Assembly: GCF_000699445.3 (NCBI RefSeq)
Contig: NC_067199.1
Span: forward strand, 33,030,902 to 33,094,901
Source: Schistosoma haematobium
Lineage: Eukaryota; Platyhelminthes; Trematoda; Strigeidida; Schistosomatidae
Length of the DNA: 64,000 nt
Direction: 5' to 3'
This document shows, piece after piece, positions 11,968 through 23,700 of this stretch. The translations under genes were made by a program, and so were the position numbers. A model generated the notes under the pieces. The model saw nothing but the letters and a program-made list of their open reading frames with translations, was not told the origin of the DNA and made no database searches. How positions within the stretch are numbered: position 1 is the first letter of the stretch; every line of letters begins with the position of its first letter.

Positions 11968-12315
11968 GATAATGTAATAAGACGAAGATTATCAGAACTA
12001 TTTGATATATTAGCGCAATACGTTTTGAACAATCTGACCACACACACATATGGGGGGTATGAGGAGACAAGAATAATGATAAGAGTAATAATAATAATAA
12101 TAATGTGAACACAAAGCGAAACCTAATCACTCTGGATAATAAGCCAATATTACCAGGGTAGGTTTAAGGTGAGAACAAACAATTTTTGAATGCACAAAGG
12201 GGATTTGAATTTTTCCAGTCTGGTTAACCTTTTAATTTTACATATAAATGTTCAAAATGTATTGCGCCAATATATTACATGGTTCTGATAATCTTCGTCT
12301 TCTTATTACACTATC
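11968..12315. repeat. imperfect inverted repeat, about 65-bp arms
   Basis: 11968-12031 and 12250-12315 are imperfect reverse complements (shared core GAAGATTATCAGAAC and its complement) with a spacer of about 215 bp containing TAA and CA runs. It has no coding content; a MITE-like or foldback relic is one possibility. Confidence 0.7.
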
Positions 12316-12778
12316 GAAATCTATCAAAAGGACTAATTGCTTTAAATTTCTTAAAAGAAGACTCCCTGTAAATAATTGTTCTATTCGAGTACTGGATTAT
12401 TGATTCTATAATTTTAAAAAATTCACAGATCTTTAAAATAAATCTAATTCTATGATAAATGTTTGTGTTAAAACAAAGTGAATAAGGGAGTGAGGGAAAT
12501 TCGAAAAATAAGTTTAACTTAAATTTTTGAAGTGAAACAAAGCAGTACTTTTTCTCCTTAATAAGTTGAAGAAAAAAAAAGTAAATCACTTCAAAATAGA
12601 GAAAAAAAGCAAACTCATTGTCCCTTAAGTTGATCTTTGTAATTTTGTACTTTTTCCCCTTATTTAGTTATATTGTTCTTTTAATGAGCTAATTAATATA
12701 ATTGTCCATGATCAATCGTTAACTTCAGTGAAAAAAAACAACAAATAGATTGATATCACCATATATATATATATGAGC
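12316..12778. other. no gene recognised
   Basis: AT-rich linker ending in a short AT repeat (about 12764-12775) at which the LINE to the right begins. Confidence 0.5.
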
Positions 12779-15700
12779 AATGATTCGACGACACCTATGA
12801 TCAAATACTAGTAACCTACGATTATACTCTACTCGTATCGGTCATGTTTCACTGCCATAAAGTAGGACGGACCGAACTGCTACGCAGTAAGCCCGTCCTC
12901 TGGTTGATAGACGTATATCTTACCTACGCCATAAATGACGCAAGTTGGCAAAAGCTAGTCGAGCCTTCTGTATCTGTGCTGAGATTTCGTTAAACACCAG
13001 ACCACAAGGGCTGATGAAACTTCGACAAGCTCAACTACTTCACTCCCTATCATTAGTTCGGGTGTCGATGCAACCCAATCCTGAAGCAACATTCTGCATT
13101 TCAAGGGGGAGAATCGCATCCCGAACATGTTTGCATTGCCGCTTAGAGTGGTCAGAAGACTGCACTCTGTCAGCGTCTTCACCAAATAGAACTATGTCAT
13201 CAGTATATTCTAAGTCAACAAGTGGACCTCCTGGTAGAAGTCCAACTCCTGGAAATTTAGATTAGGAAAGTGTTATCTCTAAAAGCACGACAGCGACAAA
13301 GTTAAACAAGAATGGAGAGAGTGGACAGCCCTGATGAACATTACTTGAAGTAATCAATTCTGATGACAGTTCGCCATAAGCTCTCACTCGACCAGTTGTA
13401 TTTGAGTAGAGAGCCTGTATAGGGTTGGTGTCCTTGTTTGGTACTCCTTCCAGTGACAAACACTTCCATTGAACCTCACGATGAACAGAGTCAAGCACCG
13501 CCTTAAGGTCGAGAAATACTACTATTGTGAGGCATCTGAATGTGTGTCTATGATCTAGGACCTGATGTAGTGCGAATATCTGGTCTATACAGCCACGTCC
13601 ATGTAGGAAAACAGCCTGATTTTCTCTCGTCTGCTCTTCATGAGCTTTTGGTAGGCGTCGAAGAATTATTGAAGCTAATATTTTAGACACTATATTAGTC
13701 AAACTGACTCCTCTGGGATTGTCACAAGAGGACTTTTGTCTTTTCTTATAGACTAGCACAATTAGTGATTGCGACCAGTCAGATGGGATTACGTTCAGTT
13801 CCCAGATTCTACATAAGACCTCAGTCAATCTTGTTGGGGTGGTCCGGAAATCGCTTGCAAAAGACAAGCAAGCATCGAGAAACACTAAGAAGTGTTTCGT
13901 CCAATCAGCGTTCATTTGGAGTCTTGGCCAGAAATATCAAGGTAGCGAAACATCACATGCGGAAGCTCTGAGTGGTTGGCCACTACAGTGCTACTATGTT
14001 TAGTAGTATTCCAGAATATTCCAGCGACCCAAGGACATGTAGATATATTATAAAAATCCTATATTTTCTGTAGTAAAATGAACCTCGGAGTAAAGTATTT
14101 TCCCTCATACTTGCGTCTTCTCATTGGTGTTCAAGTCGCTGTGTAGTTCTAGCGTGCGGGTCATCGGAATAGCTTAGGAAATAAATATAGCGTTCAATCG
14201 ATAAGACTTATCAAATCTCACTGCTGATACTGGACCACCATTCTTAAAAATCTCAGAGCTAAACCTTTCAGGGCCTGTTACTCTCCCACGCTTCAGATTT
14301 CCTATGGCTTTTTCAACTTTATTAAGAGTTGGAGGAATTACATCAACTTGACATTCAGGTCGACTGAAGATCGTGGGAAACAGAAGTGTGACTGGAGGCC
14401 AGTTGAACTGATCCCTAGAAAGTTCTGTTCGTCGATCCGAACTCCTGGATTCAGAATGTACAATATGTCCATCTTTTCCCGAGATACTCTCGCTAACAGT
14501 TGGATCCCTAATACCAATTACTTTCACAAGTCTGAAGAGTTGTTTGCTGTTACCTATTGCCGCCGCCTTTTCCATCTCTCTTGCTTTCGCTACGCACCAC
14601 TGTTCACGACCATTGCGTAGGCTTCTTGTCAGATTGCGCATAAGCTGACTCCGCCCTTCGTCATGTTCACAGCCAGATGGGATGAGTTTTCGAGCACCTA
14701 TCAGTACGGTAGATGATGCCGAGATCCAGTGTTTCTCCCTGACCTTGTGGTTTACCGTACTAGTAGATATCACTGCTGTTTCCACAGATTTTCGAATATC
14801 ATTTCACGTTGCCTCGGGGTGGGCATCACCTACATGGCTGCCTAACTGTTTTCTAGTTGTTCCTCAAATACACTCTTAGCTTGACTATCATTAAGTAGGA
14901 CCCTAAGAAGTTTCCTTGCAGTGTCTTTCCTACGTCCAGTAAGAAGTAGAAAAACACGCGCTCGCACTAGAGCATGATCTGAATCTAAGCATGTGCTCCA
15001 GAACGAGCGACAGTCTCCTATCGAGCCCCTTCATCAGTGGCTGATAACGATGTGATCTATTTGGGTCCAACGTTGGGACGTATTCCATGGTCGTTATGTC
15101 AAAAGATGTTTTGTTATTTCCGAGTGAAGATTAAATCACGAGTGACTTCTGAGACCTATTAATTGACTAATATTATCTATACATTCTTATGGTATAACTA
15201 TTCAATAATTACATCATGGAAATTTATATTCCTCTTATTATAAGCTTTATTTTAACGTATAATTTATTATTGTACGATTTACTGTTCTTAAGCTATGTTG
15301 AGTTTATTGACTACTGCCTCCCACGTTCACAGTCACTTTTGGGCTTTATTGTGTACAAATGTTATTTCCGATTTGATGGTGCGTTGCGGTCTGTTTGTTT
15401 AATATATAAACACAGTGTGTTTGAAATATATGATTCGCATAGTGGAAGTTAGTATTGGTGTTCTGGACTGAAGTGTACGGGCTAGGCGGACATAGGACCA
15501 ATAAGGACTCTAGGCTGCTCATACCGGTTGAACGTCATTGGTTTGGCATAGAGCTGAGATTGTATAAGTCGTATTTTGATTAGTGGATAAATCACGTGAT
15601 AAAAAGCCTTACATAAACTCATGACAGTTTTTGCTTATGCTTGAAGTTAATGTTTGCAAGAAACAGGCGGTTATCTGAGCATAGCTGTAACAGACGGTCG

Positions 15701-16050
15701 CCATTATTTGTTCTTTGAGCCACGACACCATATGACCCACCCAAGTGTCTTTCCCTTTCGCTTAGTTTACCTACTTGAGCATTAAAGTCCCCAGCCACTA
15801 TTGCTACGTCAGAGTGCCTAGCTTTTTGGAGAAGATCGGAAAGCTTTCTGTAAAACACATCTTTTGCACCGTCTGAGCTGCAGTCAGTGGGAGAGTAGGC
15901 AGATACGACGAAGAGGCAACGACGAGTGACCCTATCTTTCCGAGTCCCTACTGTTCCGTTAAGTCGGGGAGCGCACAAACGACTGTCTACTGGGATGCAG
16001 TCTAAGAGAGCTAGTTCTGCTCTAGGACGCAATGCTATACCTACGCCCGT
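12779..16050 (-). mobile_element. RTE/SR2-like LINE, degraded, interrupted by a solo LTR
   Basis: On the minus strand it runs from an AP-like endonuclease (15619-16032, with VAGDFNAQVGKL and NGDRLLQLCSDNRLF) through the RT N-terminal region (14174-14785) to RT palm segments (13262-13915, with DQIFALHQVLDHRHTF, VVFLDLKAVLDSV and GCPLSPFLFNF) and the post-RT region (12955-13185). Several frameshifts and stops. The 3' end stops at an AT repeat at 12764-12778. RTE-clade endonuclease plus RT without gag is the family norm; the SR2 name is my recollection of the schistosome RTE element and was not checked. Confidence 0.85.
15112..15626 (-). mobile_element. solo LTR (515 bp) inserted in the LINE
   Basis: The minus strand begins TGTCATGAG and ends AAATAACA, giving TGT...ACA ends, flanked on both sides by AAAC (plus-strand GTTT at 15108-15111 and 15627-15630). 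Removing it rejoins the LINE endonuclease frame to the sequence that follows it in the related copy at 30905-33401. A 4-bp duplication and TGT/ACA ends fit a Ty3/Gypsy-type LTR left by LTR-LTR recombination; the family is not identified. Confidence 0.8.
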
Positions 16051-17364
16051 TTAAAGAAATCTAACATCAAGAACATCAAAAAGTTATAACTCTTTGTCTG
16101 ACTAATCATAGATGAAAATGTGGTATATTTTAATCCATAACACATACATCTTCAAAGTTTGTTGTACAAACCAGCATCCTGTTCATTAGTCATTTACTTT
16201 TTCGTATTTATTGGCCTTTTTTATAAGTTAAGTTCGGTAGATGATTTAAATTTTAGCTACTGATAGTACATTAGTGTTTGTTCCGTTTGGATAGAGCAAA
16301 AGTGATACAGTAAGTGTATTTAGGTGAACGTACTTGTGAGTAACGGTGATTATAATCACCATTTATATACGATATCATATCGATAGGTAAAAAACACGAT
16401 CTCAAATTGTGCATGCCCAGTTGTTGAGATAATTTGGAGCGAGACAACAGATACAATGTCTAAGGAATAAAGTAAATTTGTCTTATTCCAATCACAATTA
16501 ATATTAAGATCAGTTAACGTAAAATGGAATGTTGTAACAGTTAAAATTATATATATCTCAAGGTCTATAAGTTACTTTGTGACCTCCATTACTCACTTAT
16601 TTTATCCGATAACTGATACAATCACACCATGACGATCGAAAATTTTGTGTACATATTCCAGTTTCATTTGCTAAATACGTACTAATGTAGTTAGCCATTT
16701 GGAAAGTAATACAATCTTCTAAGATCTATTTGATTAAGTAATTAGAGTTTGATTCCGTTGGGAAAATTATCAGTCTCAATATCTCAGTCATTTCAATATT
16801 TTCATCTAATGTCATTTCATGTTATAATCTCAATGTCTCAAATATTTCATTTCAAGTGAGGATGACGAACCCAACCTACAACGAAAGTGTTTAATTGAGG
16901 AAACTGGAACTGATGATAGTGATTGACTGATACTCATGTGTTTTATTTCTAAAAAAGCCACTCTATTCTAGCTTAAAGACTGAATAATAAATTCTGAGTA
17001 CAAATATACCAATTGTTGATCATATTAGTCAATAATAATAAACGAAATCGGTACCGTTAATAAATGTGAGTTATTTTAGTTTACGAGTCAGTCTTTTTTT
17101 ACCTTTGAAATAGAAAATGAACTAATAGACAAAGTTTATTTTACGTTTATTCTTCGTATAAGTCCGTTGATCCATTCACTCATTTTAACTGACTTCACGT
17201 GACTGTCAATATTAGATCATTGTCAATTTAAACAAATTACAAGCGGAGGTGAAATATATCGTGCAGAAAATACGGTTTTGTATATGCGAAAATCGGTGGT
17301 CTATTTGAAACACCAAAAGTAAATGTTTTTGTTTCATAATTGCAATCATGAATCGATTGATGTT
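16051..17364. other. no gene recognised
   Basis: AT-rich sequence. A 61-codon frame at 16271-16456 (minus) has no recognisable features. Confidence 0.4.
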
Positions 17365-17517
17365 AGACCACCATTGAAAACCTGGAAACACTGAATGGCT
17401 GTTTCGTCCTAGTATGGGACTCCTCAGCGGCGCGCATCCACGGCCCTATTTGCGGGATTCGAACCCAGGACCTTCGGTTTCGCTTAACATCTAGACCCCT
17501 GATCCAGCATCTAACAA
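17365..17517 (-). mobile_element. SINE-B copy
   Basis: The minus strand has a clear B-box (GGTTCGAATCCC), then a hammerhead-like segment with core CTGAGGA and stem II GTCC/GGAC intact. Stem III and stem I are decayed, so cleavage is unlikely. A (TA)n repeat abuts it at 17539-17582. Confidence 0.75.
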
Positions 17518-17536
17518 TCTTAATTATCTCTTCACG

Positions 17537-17538
<2 letters not shown>

Positions 17539-17582
<44 letters not shown>
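17539..17582. repeat. (TA)n microsatellite
   Basis: About 22 TA units next to a SINE-B copy. Confidence 0.95.
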
Positions 17583-17584
<2 letters not shown>

Positions 17585-17729
17585 GCTTAGACATCAAACA
17601 AACTTAACATTGTTATTCAACAATCATTCCACTTTAAATGTAATAGCGGATGAATTCACCTTTTTAGAAATACGAACTATAACCGAAAATGACTTATCAA
17701 ACTACACAATACAATAAACCACTTGTTAG

Positions 17730-17776
17730 TCTACGTTATAGAACCTATTCCAACAGCCTATGTGAACATGACAAAA
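17730..17776 (+). CDS. tentative upstream exon of the unrecognised gene ending at 24701
   Basis: A 47-base segment between an AG acceptor (ACTTGTTAG) and a consensus GTAAGT donor. In the frame that joins in phase to 19108 it reads LRYRTYSNSLCEHDK. Correct phase and a strong donor are the only support; it could be chance. Confidence 0.4.
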
Positions 17777-20700
17777 GTAAGTAAAATAAAATATTTTTGA
17801 AAATTGAACCACAAATCGTATACCAAGTTTAATAAATTCATTATTAATTTATATTTTAGGTTTTTATTTATTTTGAAGAGGTTTTACATCATAATCTGAT
17901 GTCAAGTAAAGAAACTTTAAAACCGGAAATCACTAGAAAGCTGTTTGGTTTTAGCTTGAGAATTAGTATCATTATCTTTTAATGATTCCAGACAGGATCT
18001 AGGTTAAATTCTTTATGTACTGCAATGAAATTATAATTCTATGCTAATGAATGAACAAAACAATTGTTCAGTGCATTCTAATCATCAGTGGTCGTTTTAA
18101 CTAAAGTCAGTCAGTTCATAAGGGAGACTACAAATTGAACTATCTCCGCAAACCTTATATATTAAATTCACTTGATTTTGTTTATTTTTATCTTCCTATT
18201 GTTATTTAGGACTGTTGTTGATGAGTCTCCTATTGGCATATGTGTATATTGTGCGGACCGTCTCGACATTGCCTTAGATCACAAGCTTTATAAGCAAAGA
18301 TGGATAGTGGCTAGAAGTGGAATCCAGGACGCGTGTTTCGTCCTGTTTGGGACTCATCAGCTGGATGTACCTGCATCTCAGAGTTAATGTTCACTCTAAG
18401 ACTCGAACTCAGTACCGTTCGCTTCAAACGCCATCGCGTTATCTACTTAGCTACTGATTCCTGATAGCCACCTGCTTATCTAATGGGGTGAAAATCTAAA
18501 TTCACTTGATATCGTTTACTTCTATCTTCCCATTGTTATTTAGGACTACAATTGATTGAGTCCCAAATAAAACAAAACGCGCGTCCTGAATTCCACTGCT
18601 AGCAATTATCCACTTTCGCTCATATATTAGTTTAGAAATGTTTGTAAATTATTTAAAACTGGTTTGATTTTTAGAAAAACCAGGTAAACTGAAACTAGAA
18701 TAAAATTTCATAGTAAGTCTTTCATCAGTTACCATTTGACCTGAAATACAAGAACATTTTCAAGATAGAAGAATACCCAACAATCTTTCTGTTTGATTTC
18801 AGAATAATCTTAATGGACGGAAACAATCAATGAATAGAAAAATAAACACCTAGGTTATTTACTAGTAAGTACTGATCAACGAAGATGACTCGCTATTTTA
18901 ATTAAAATCTCTAGACTTTATAAAGGTACTCTGATTTAATAATGAAATCACAGATACTAAAGTTTTAACATTGAATTATTTAGTAACAAAATGGACAGTA
19001 TTTGATTTTGAAGTTCGTAATGTTTTGACAATAGACATACAACATTATTTTACATAAAATTAAGATCATTAATTCAAACTGTTTATTTCTGTAAATAATC
19101 ATTTTAGACAATGTACTCTTAGAAAAAGTCAATATACCAAAACTTGATGAAGAATGTGAGGTTAGTAAGTTGATTGATTTTTGTCAGTATGGGGTTGTAT
19201 GGATGCTTGAATTTCATTGAGATCAAGAAACGTTCTCAAGTATAATATAAAAAAATAACATTGAAAACCTGGAAACACTAGAAGCTCATTCTCTCCTAGT
19301 ATTGGACTCTTCGTTAGTACATATCCAAGATCCTACAGCCAGGAATCGAATTCAGGACCTTTGGTTTCTCTTATGATCACTGAGCCGGGATCCGATGGTG
19401 CACACATCTAGTTCCAATCAATCCACGATGTTAATTTTTGTTTGTTTTATATATTTATGGTACTTTTTAAAAAAAAATTATTGATTACGCAATTGAAAAG
19501 ATAAACACACAAAACCATGTGTATTAGTTTACAAGCTGATAGTGTTTGTTTTTACTGGATATATATACATATACAGAGTACTCAAAATAGTATTAAAGGA
19601 TACAGTTCAATAGTAGGATGAATATCCTGAGTTTGTTAATTTTATGATTAAAAAAGATATACAATATTAAATGATCATACTGTATACCACTTGACAGACC
19701 AAAACACAGTACTACTAATTCGGTTGAGTAAACATCTATCTGATATATCTTGATAAATACAATCAAATAACCTGTGAACAATAAGAGTAGATAATTTCAT
19801 ACATTTTTCAGGTAATCGAAATATCGAACCATTGATAGATTTATTGATCAAAAGAAAGAACATTAGGTTAGGCTAATAGCTATCTTACATAAATACGTCA
19901 ACAGTATTATTGAGTGTAGGTCAGTCAGTTATAATCAACGTAAAATTTGCCATAAGTGTACGTTAGCACAAGTTGCTAGAACACATCAGTACAATGATAT
20001 TGTATTACAAAAAGTAGTATTTAAAAAGAGCTACAAGTCGATCCAGAGAAAAGTGTCTTCGACTAAGTGAACTATGAAAGATCGTTACAGTGAAAAGATA
20101 AATTCAAAACTGTAGACAATAAATGAGGAAATATTGAGTAATATAAATAGGTTTTCCCAGAGTCTAAATCACTTTCAGTGGAGTCGCATTGGATAAGTGA
20201 TATATGCAAATGATGTGATTTATTTTTAAAGGGGGTTACTTAAAATCAATGTCAATTACTATTGTATCAAGCTAAATAATCAATCACGTTTCGTACCAAA
20301 ATAAAGAAACATGCTGAAATTAAATGGTATGTCACAGAATAAAACTTGTAGTTTACATAGACAAGTGTAAGATATATTAACATAGAGTGCGCAATTCGTA
20401 TACAATTTCTGAAATAGTTTTATGTTTAGACTTCTTGAAATGTTTAGCTGAATATTGTAAATGAAATCCAAGGCTACTTTGGAGCCAGGTACATAGGCCG
20501 TTCATCAAGGCATCTTAAATAGTGTGATAACATCTAGGATGATTTATTAAAGTACAATGAAAACCAGTTATATTAATTCATTTTTTAATAGGTTGAGAAT
20601 TTCGGATATTCATGCTTAAACAAAGATGGATAGTGGCTAGCAGTGGAATCCAGGACGCGCGTTTCTTCCTGTTTGGGACTCGTCAGCTGGATGTAAAAAC

Positions 20701-23700
20701 AATACCAAGTGAATTAAACTTCACCCCATTGCACAAGCAATTGACTATCAGGACTCAGTAGCTAAGTGGATAACGCGACGGAGTTTGAAGCGAACGGTAC
20801 TGAGTTCGAGTCTTAGAGTGAACATCAACTCTGAGATGCGGGTACATCCAGCTGACGAGTCCCAGACGGGACGAAACACGCGTCCTGGATTCCACTGCTA
20901 GCCACTATCCATTTTTGCTTATAATGCTTGTAAATTAAGGCAATATCGAGGCATACGCACAGTATGCACATATGCCAATAAGAGACTGATCAATTTCAGT
21001 CCTAAAAACATCAATGGGAAGATTCAAGTAAAAACAATACCAAGTGAATTCATGCTTAAAGTTTTTATTTGATATCATCAACTCTCCATTTATATTTGTT
21101 AATAATCAAATACTTTTAGTCTTGATCACTTTGTAGAATACTGACCTTAAAACAAGTCATTAAAACTCAATAAGTAGTCGTTTATATGATATGTTTTCTG
21201 AACTGAATGATTTAATTACTATATTTCTAGATAAAATCACTAACGTATACTTAGAACAGGAATAATTGATTATTAGGATTACTCTATAAATTCATTTTTG
21301 TGTTGATTGTTTGAATCTTCCCATTGATGTTTAGGACTGCAATTGATCAGTCTCTTATTGGTATATATGCATCCTGTGAGGATTGCCTCGATATTGTAAT
21401 ACCTTATAAATATTTAACAGTTTCTGATAACATGAAATTCAATTAAATAATTAACTACAACTCTAAAATAAAGTTTAACAGTCTTCTACACAAATGAAAC
21501 TTTCTAATGATAACTAACATTTATATGTCATATTGTAATATGTGCTACTTGTATGGACAGATATAAGTAGTATGTATCAGGAATTAAAAGTAGAATTCTT
21601 ACGAACAGAATAGAAGAAAAAGGAAAAAAGAAAGCAATAAAATAACGACAGGAATGAAAGAATGTTAAAGTTTATAAGGGAGAACTCAAAGAAAATGAAC
21701 AAATAGTGTAGTTAACGTGTTGTTCTCATATTTCATAAATGCAGTGTGTGATTCTGTGTAATACAACAAATTGATTGACCCTTCTTAAGTCTCCACTCAT
21801 TACAATTTATAGAAAATTAACGTTAATATAATAAATTTAAGAAGAGTTCGACATGAAATGTGTTTAATCTACCAACAATTTGCCCAGTGTACATTATATG
21901 AAAATGATGAAGAAAAATTAAATCAGGCAATTTATCAATTGAAAAGTGATTTAGGTAAGTTAATATTAAGCGTTCAATTAAATTTTAATTGGTAATAATA
22001 TCATAAACATTTGTATGGGTTTATATGACATCATTGTATAGGTTAAGGACCATAACTGATCAGTTTCTTATCAGTATGGGGGTTGTGGAGATTGTTAAGT
22101 TTTTTGTTGAGATCATGAATTAATTGATGTTAGACCACCGTTGGAAACCTGGAAGCACTGGACGGCCGTTTCGTCCTAGTATGGGACTCCTCAGCAGTGC
22201 GCATCCACGATCCCGCACCCCGCGGGATCGATCAATTTGCAATATGGCTACTGATCTAAATGACTATCTATTCATCATAAATATTGAACCAAGAAACATT
22301 TCCTATGGTATTCAGTTTTATTAGAACAAACAACTATAGTTATGAGGTCAAAATCAAGCCTCCTTTGTTAAACAAATCCAGAAACTTATTTAGTAGAATA
22401 ATTCGGCCATTTGGAGTAAATTTTTTAAAGGATGTAACAAGATCTTAGTAACAGGATCTTAGTAACAGGTTCTAAATGTTGGAAAAGAACAGATCAATTT
22501 ACCAGTAATGAAAAGTGACTTAAATTAATAGATTTCAGCCTAAAAACATATTTTCGTATTTGTGATCATACTACTTGAACCTGTTACGTAACTTTATTCT
22601 CAATGTTCCAGTTCTTTGTAAACACTGATCATTGCAGTATTGCTACCAAAAATGAGCTGTTAAGAAAAAATGAGAATGAATGTTATTTAGATTTATTTAT
22701 ATTATATCCTTTTGATAATATTTTACTTAGAAAACTTCAACTGGAAATTAGAAAGATCCTATCGTTATAAAATGAAAATTAGTTTATTGCCAAATTTCCC
22801 AGAAAATCTTACACATTGTAATGTGGAGTTATTCAATCGAATTAATGAATTATGTAGTGTTTTAATCAAAACGTCGGATAATCTACAGGTATGTTTAGTT
22901 CAAGAAAAATTGTTTCAACCATTGATATATTACAGAGTTGTAGATAATGTAAAAGTAAATTTGTATACTGGGAAAAAAGTCCAGTCTACGTGATTACTCA
23001 ATATGGAATCTGATAAAGTACTATGACAAGATAATGGTATGGAAAAAGTGCTCGTGGTAAAGACTTTGTTTGTTCTTGGCTTTTGAAATCGGCTGCTGTC
23101 TCCTCTGTATTGTATTGACTTAGCTGGAAGGAAAAGATGGAATATATCCCACCCAAAATCATTTCTCAGTAACCTAAATATCATAATCAAATCATCTCTT
23201 AATCCATGTTCTAAATTATCAAGCAGCAATGTGCGTGATAAGACACACAACTCAGGAACTGATCTGGTAGATGTCTTCTGTACTTTTTTCATGATATCCG
23301 AGTCACTTCCCAATTTAAAACTCCCTAGGGTTATATGAATGGTGTTAATTATATATGTATGCAGCACGGTCAAAGTAAATCTTAATCATAAACGGCTCCA
23401 AACCCCTTTGCTCCAACCAAAAGACAGTGATCTGTGGTCTTAAGGCCACGACTAACTATGATTTGTAAATTATAGTAAATTAGAACTAAATGCACTGACG
23501 TTTTCCCAATATTATTGTTATTGCCATCTGCGTGACTAATGTGTATATAGATACACTCAGACACATCAGCAAACACAAACCATAACTCATATCGGCTTGC
23601 CAGGACATCGAGGTCGGCCTAGAGTCCCCTTATATCAGTATCTTCTGATAATACCGGCCATATTTTGATGTTATCAACGTAAAATTGGAACTTGATAATA

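Larger units (their letters stand above)
20621..21047 (+). mobile_element. SINE-A (SM-alpha-like) insertion with inverted front piece
   Basis: A 427-bp insertion flanked by a perfect 13-bp duplication ATTCATGCTTAAA (20608-20620 and 21048-21060). Order: an inverted ribozyme piece (about 20621-20693), a tail end (CAATACCAAGTGAATT), then head (TAGCTAAGTGGATAACGCGA, B-box GAGTTCGAGTC), hammerhead and tail. The layout is the same as at 18165-18621. It lies in the intron 19161-21812. Confidence 0.9.

Noticed and set aside
12955..16032. Functional reverse transcriptase gene
   Set aside because: Frame is broken by several stops and shifts, truncated at the 3' side, and interrupted by a solo LTR.
17730..18682. 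An 11-base micro-exon candidate AAAAACCAG flanked by AG and GT near 18672-18682
   Set aside because: Schistosomes do have micro-exons, but the signal is too short to distinguish from chance and does not help the reading frame.
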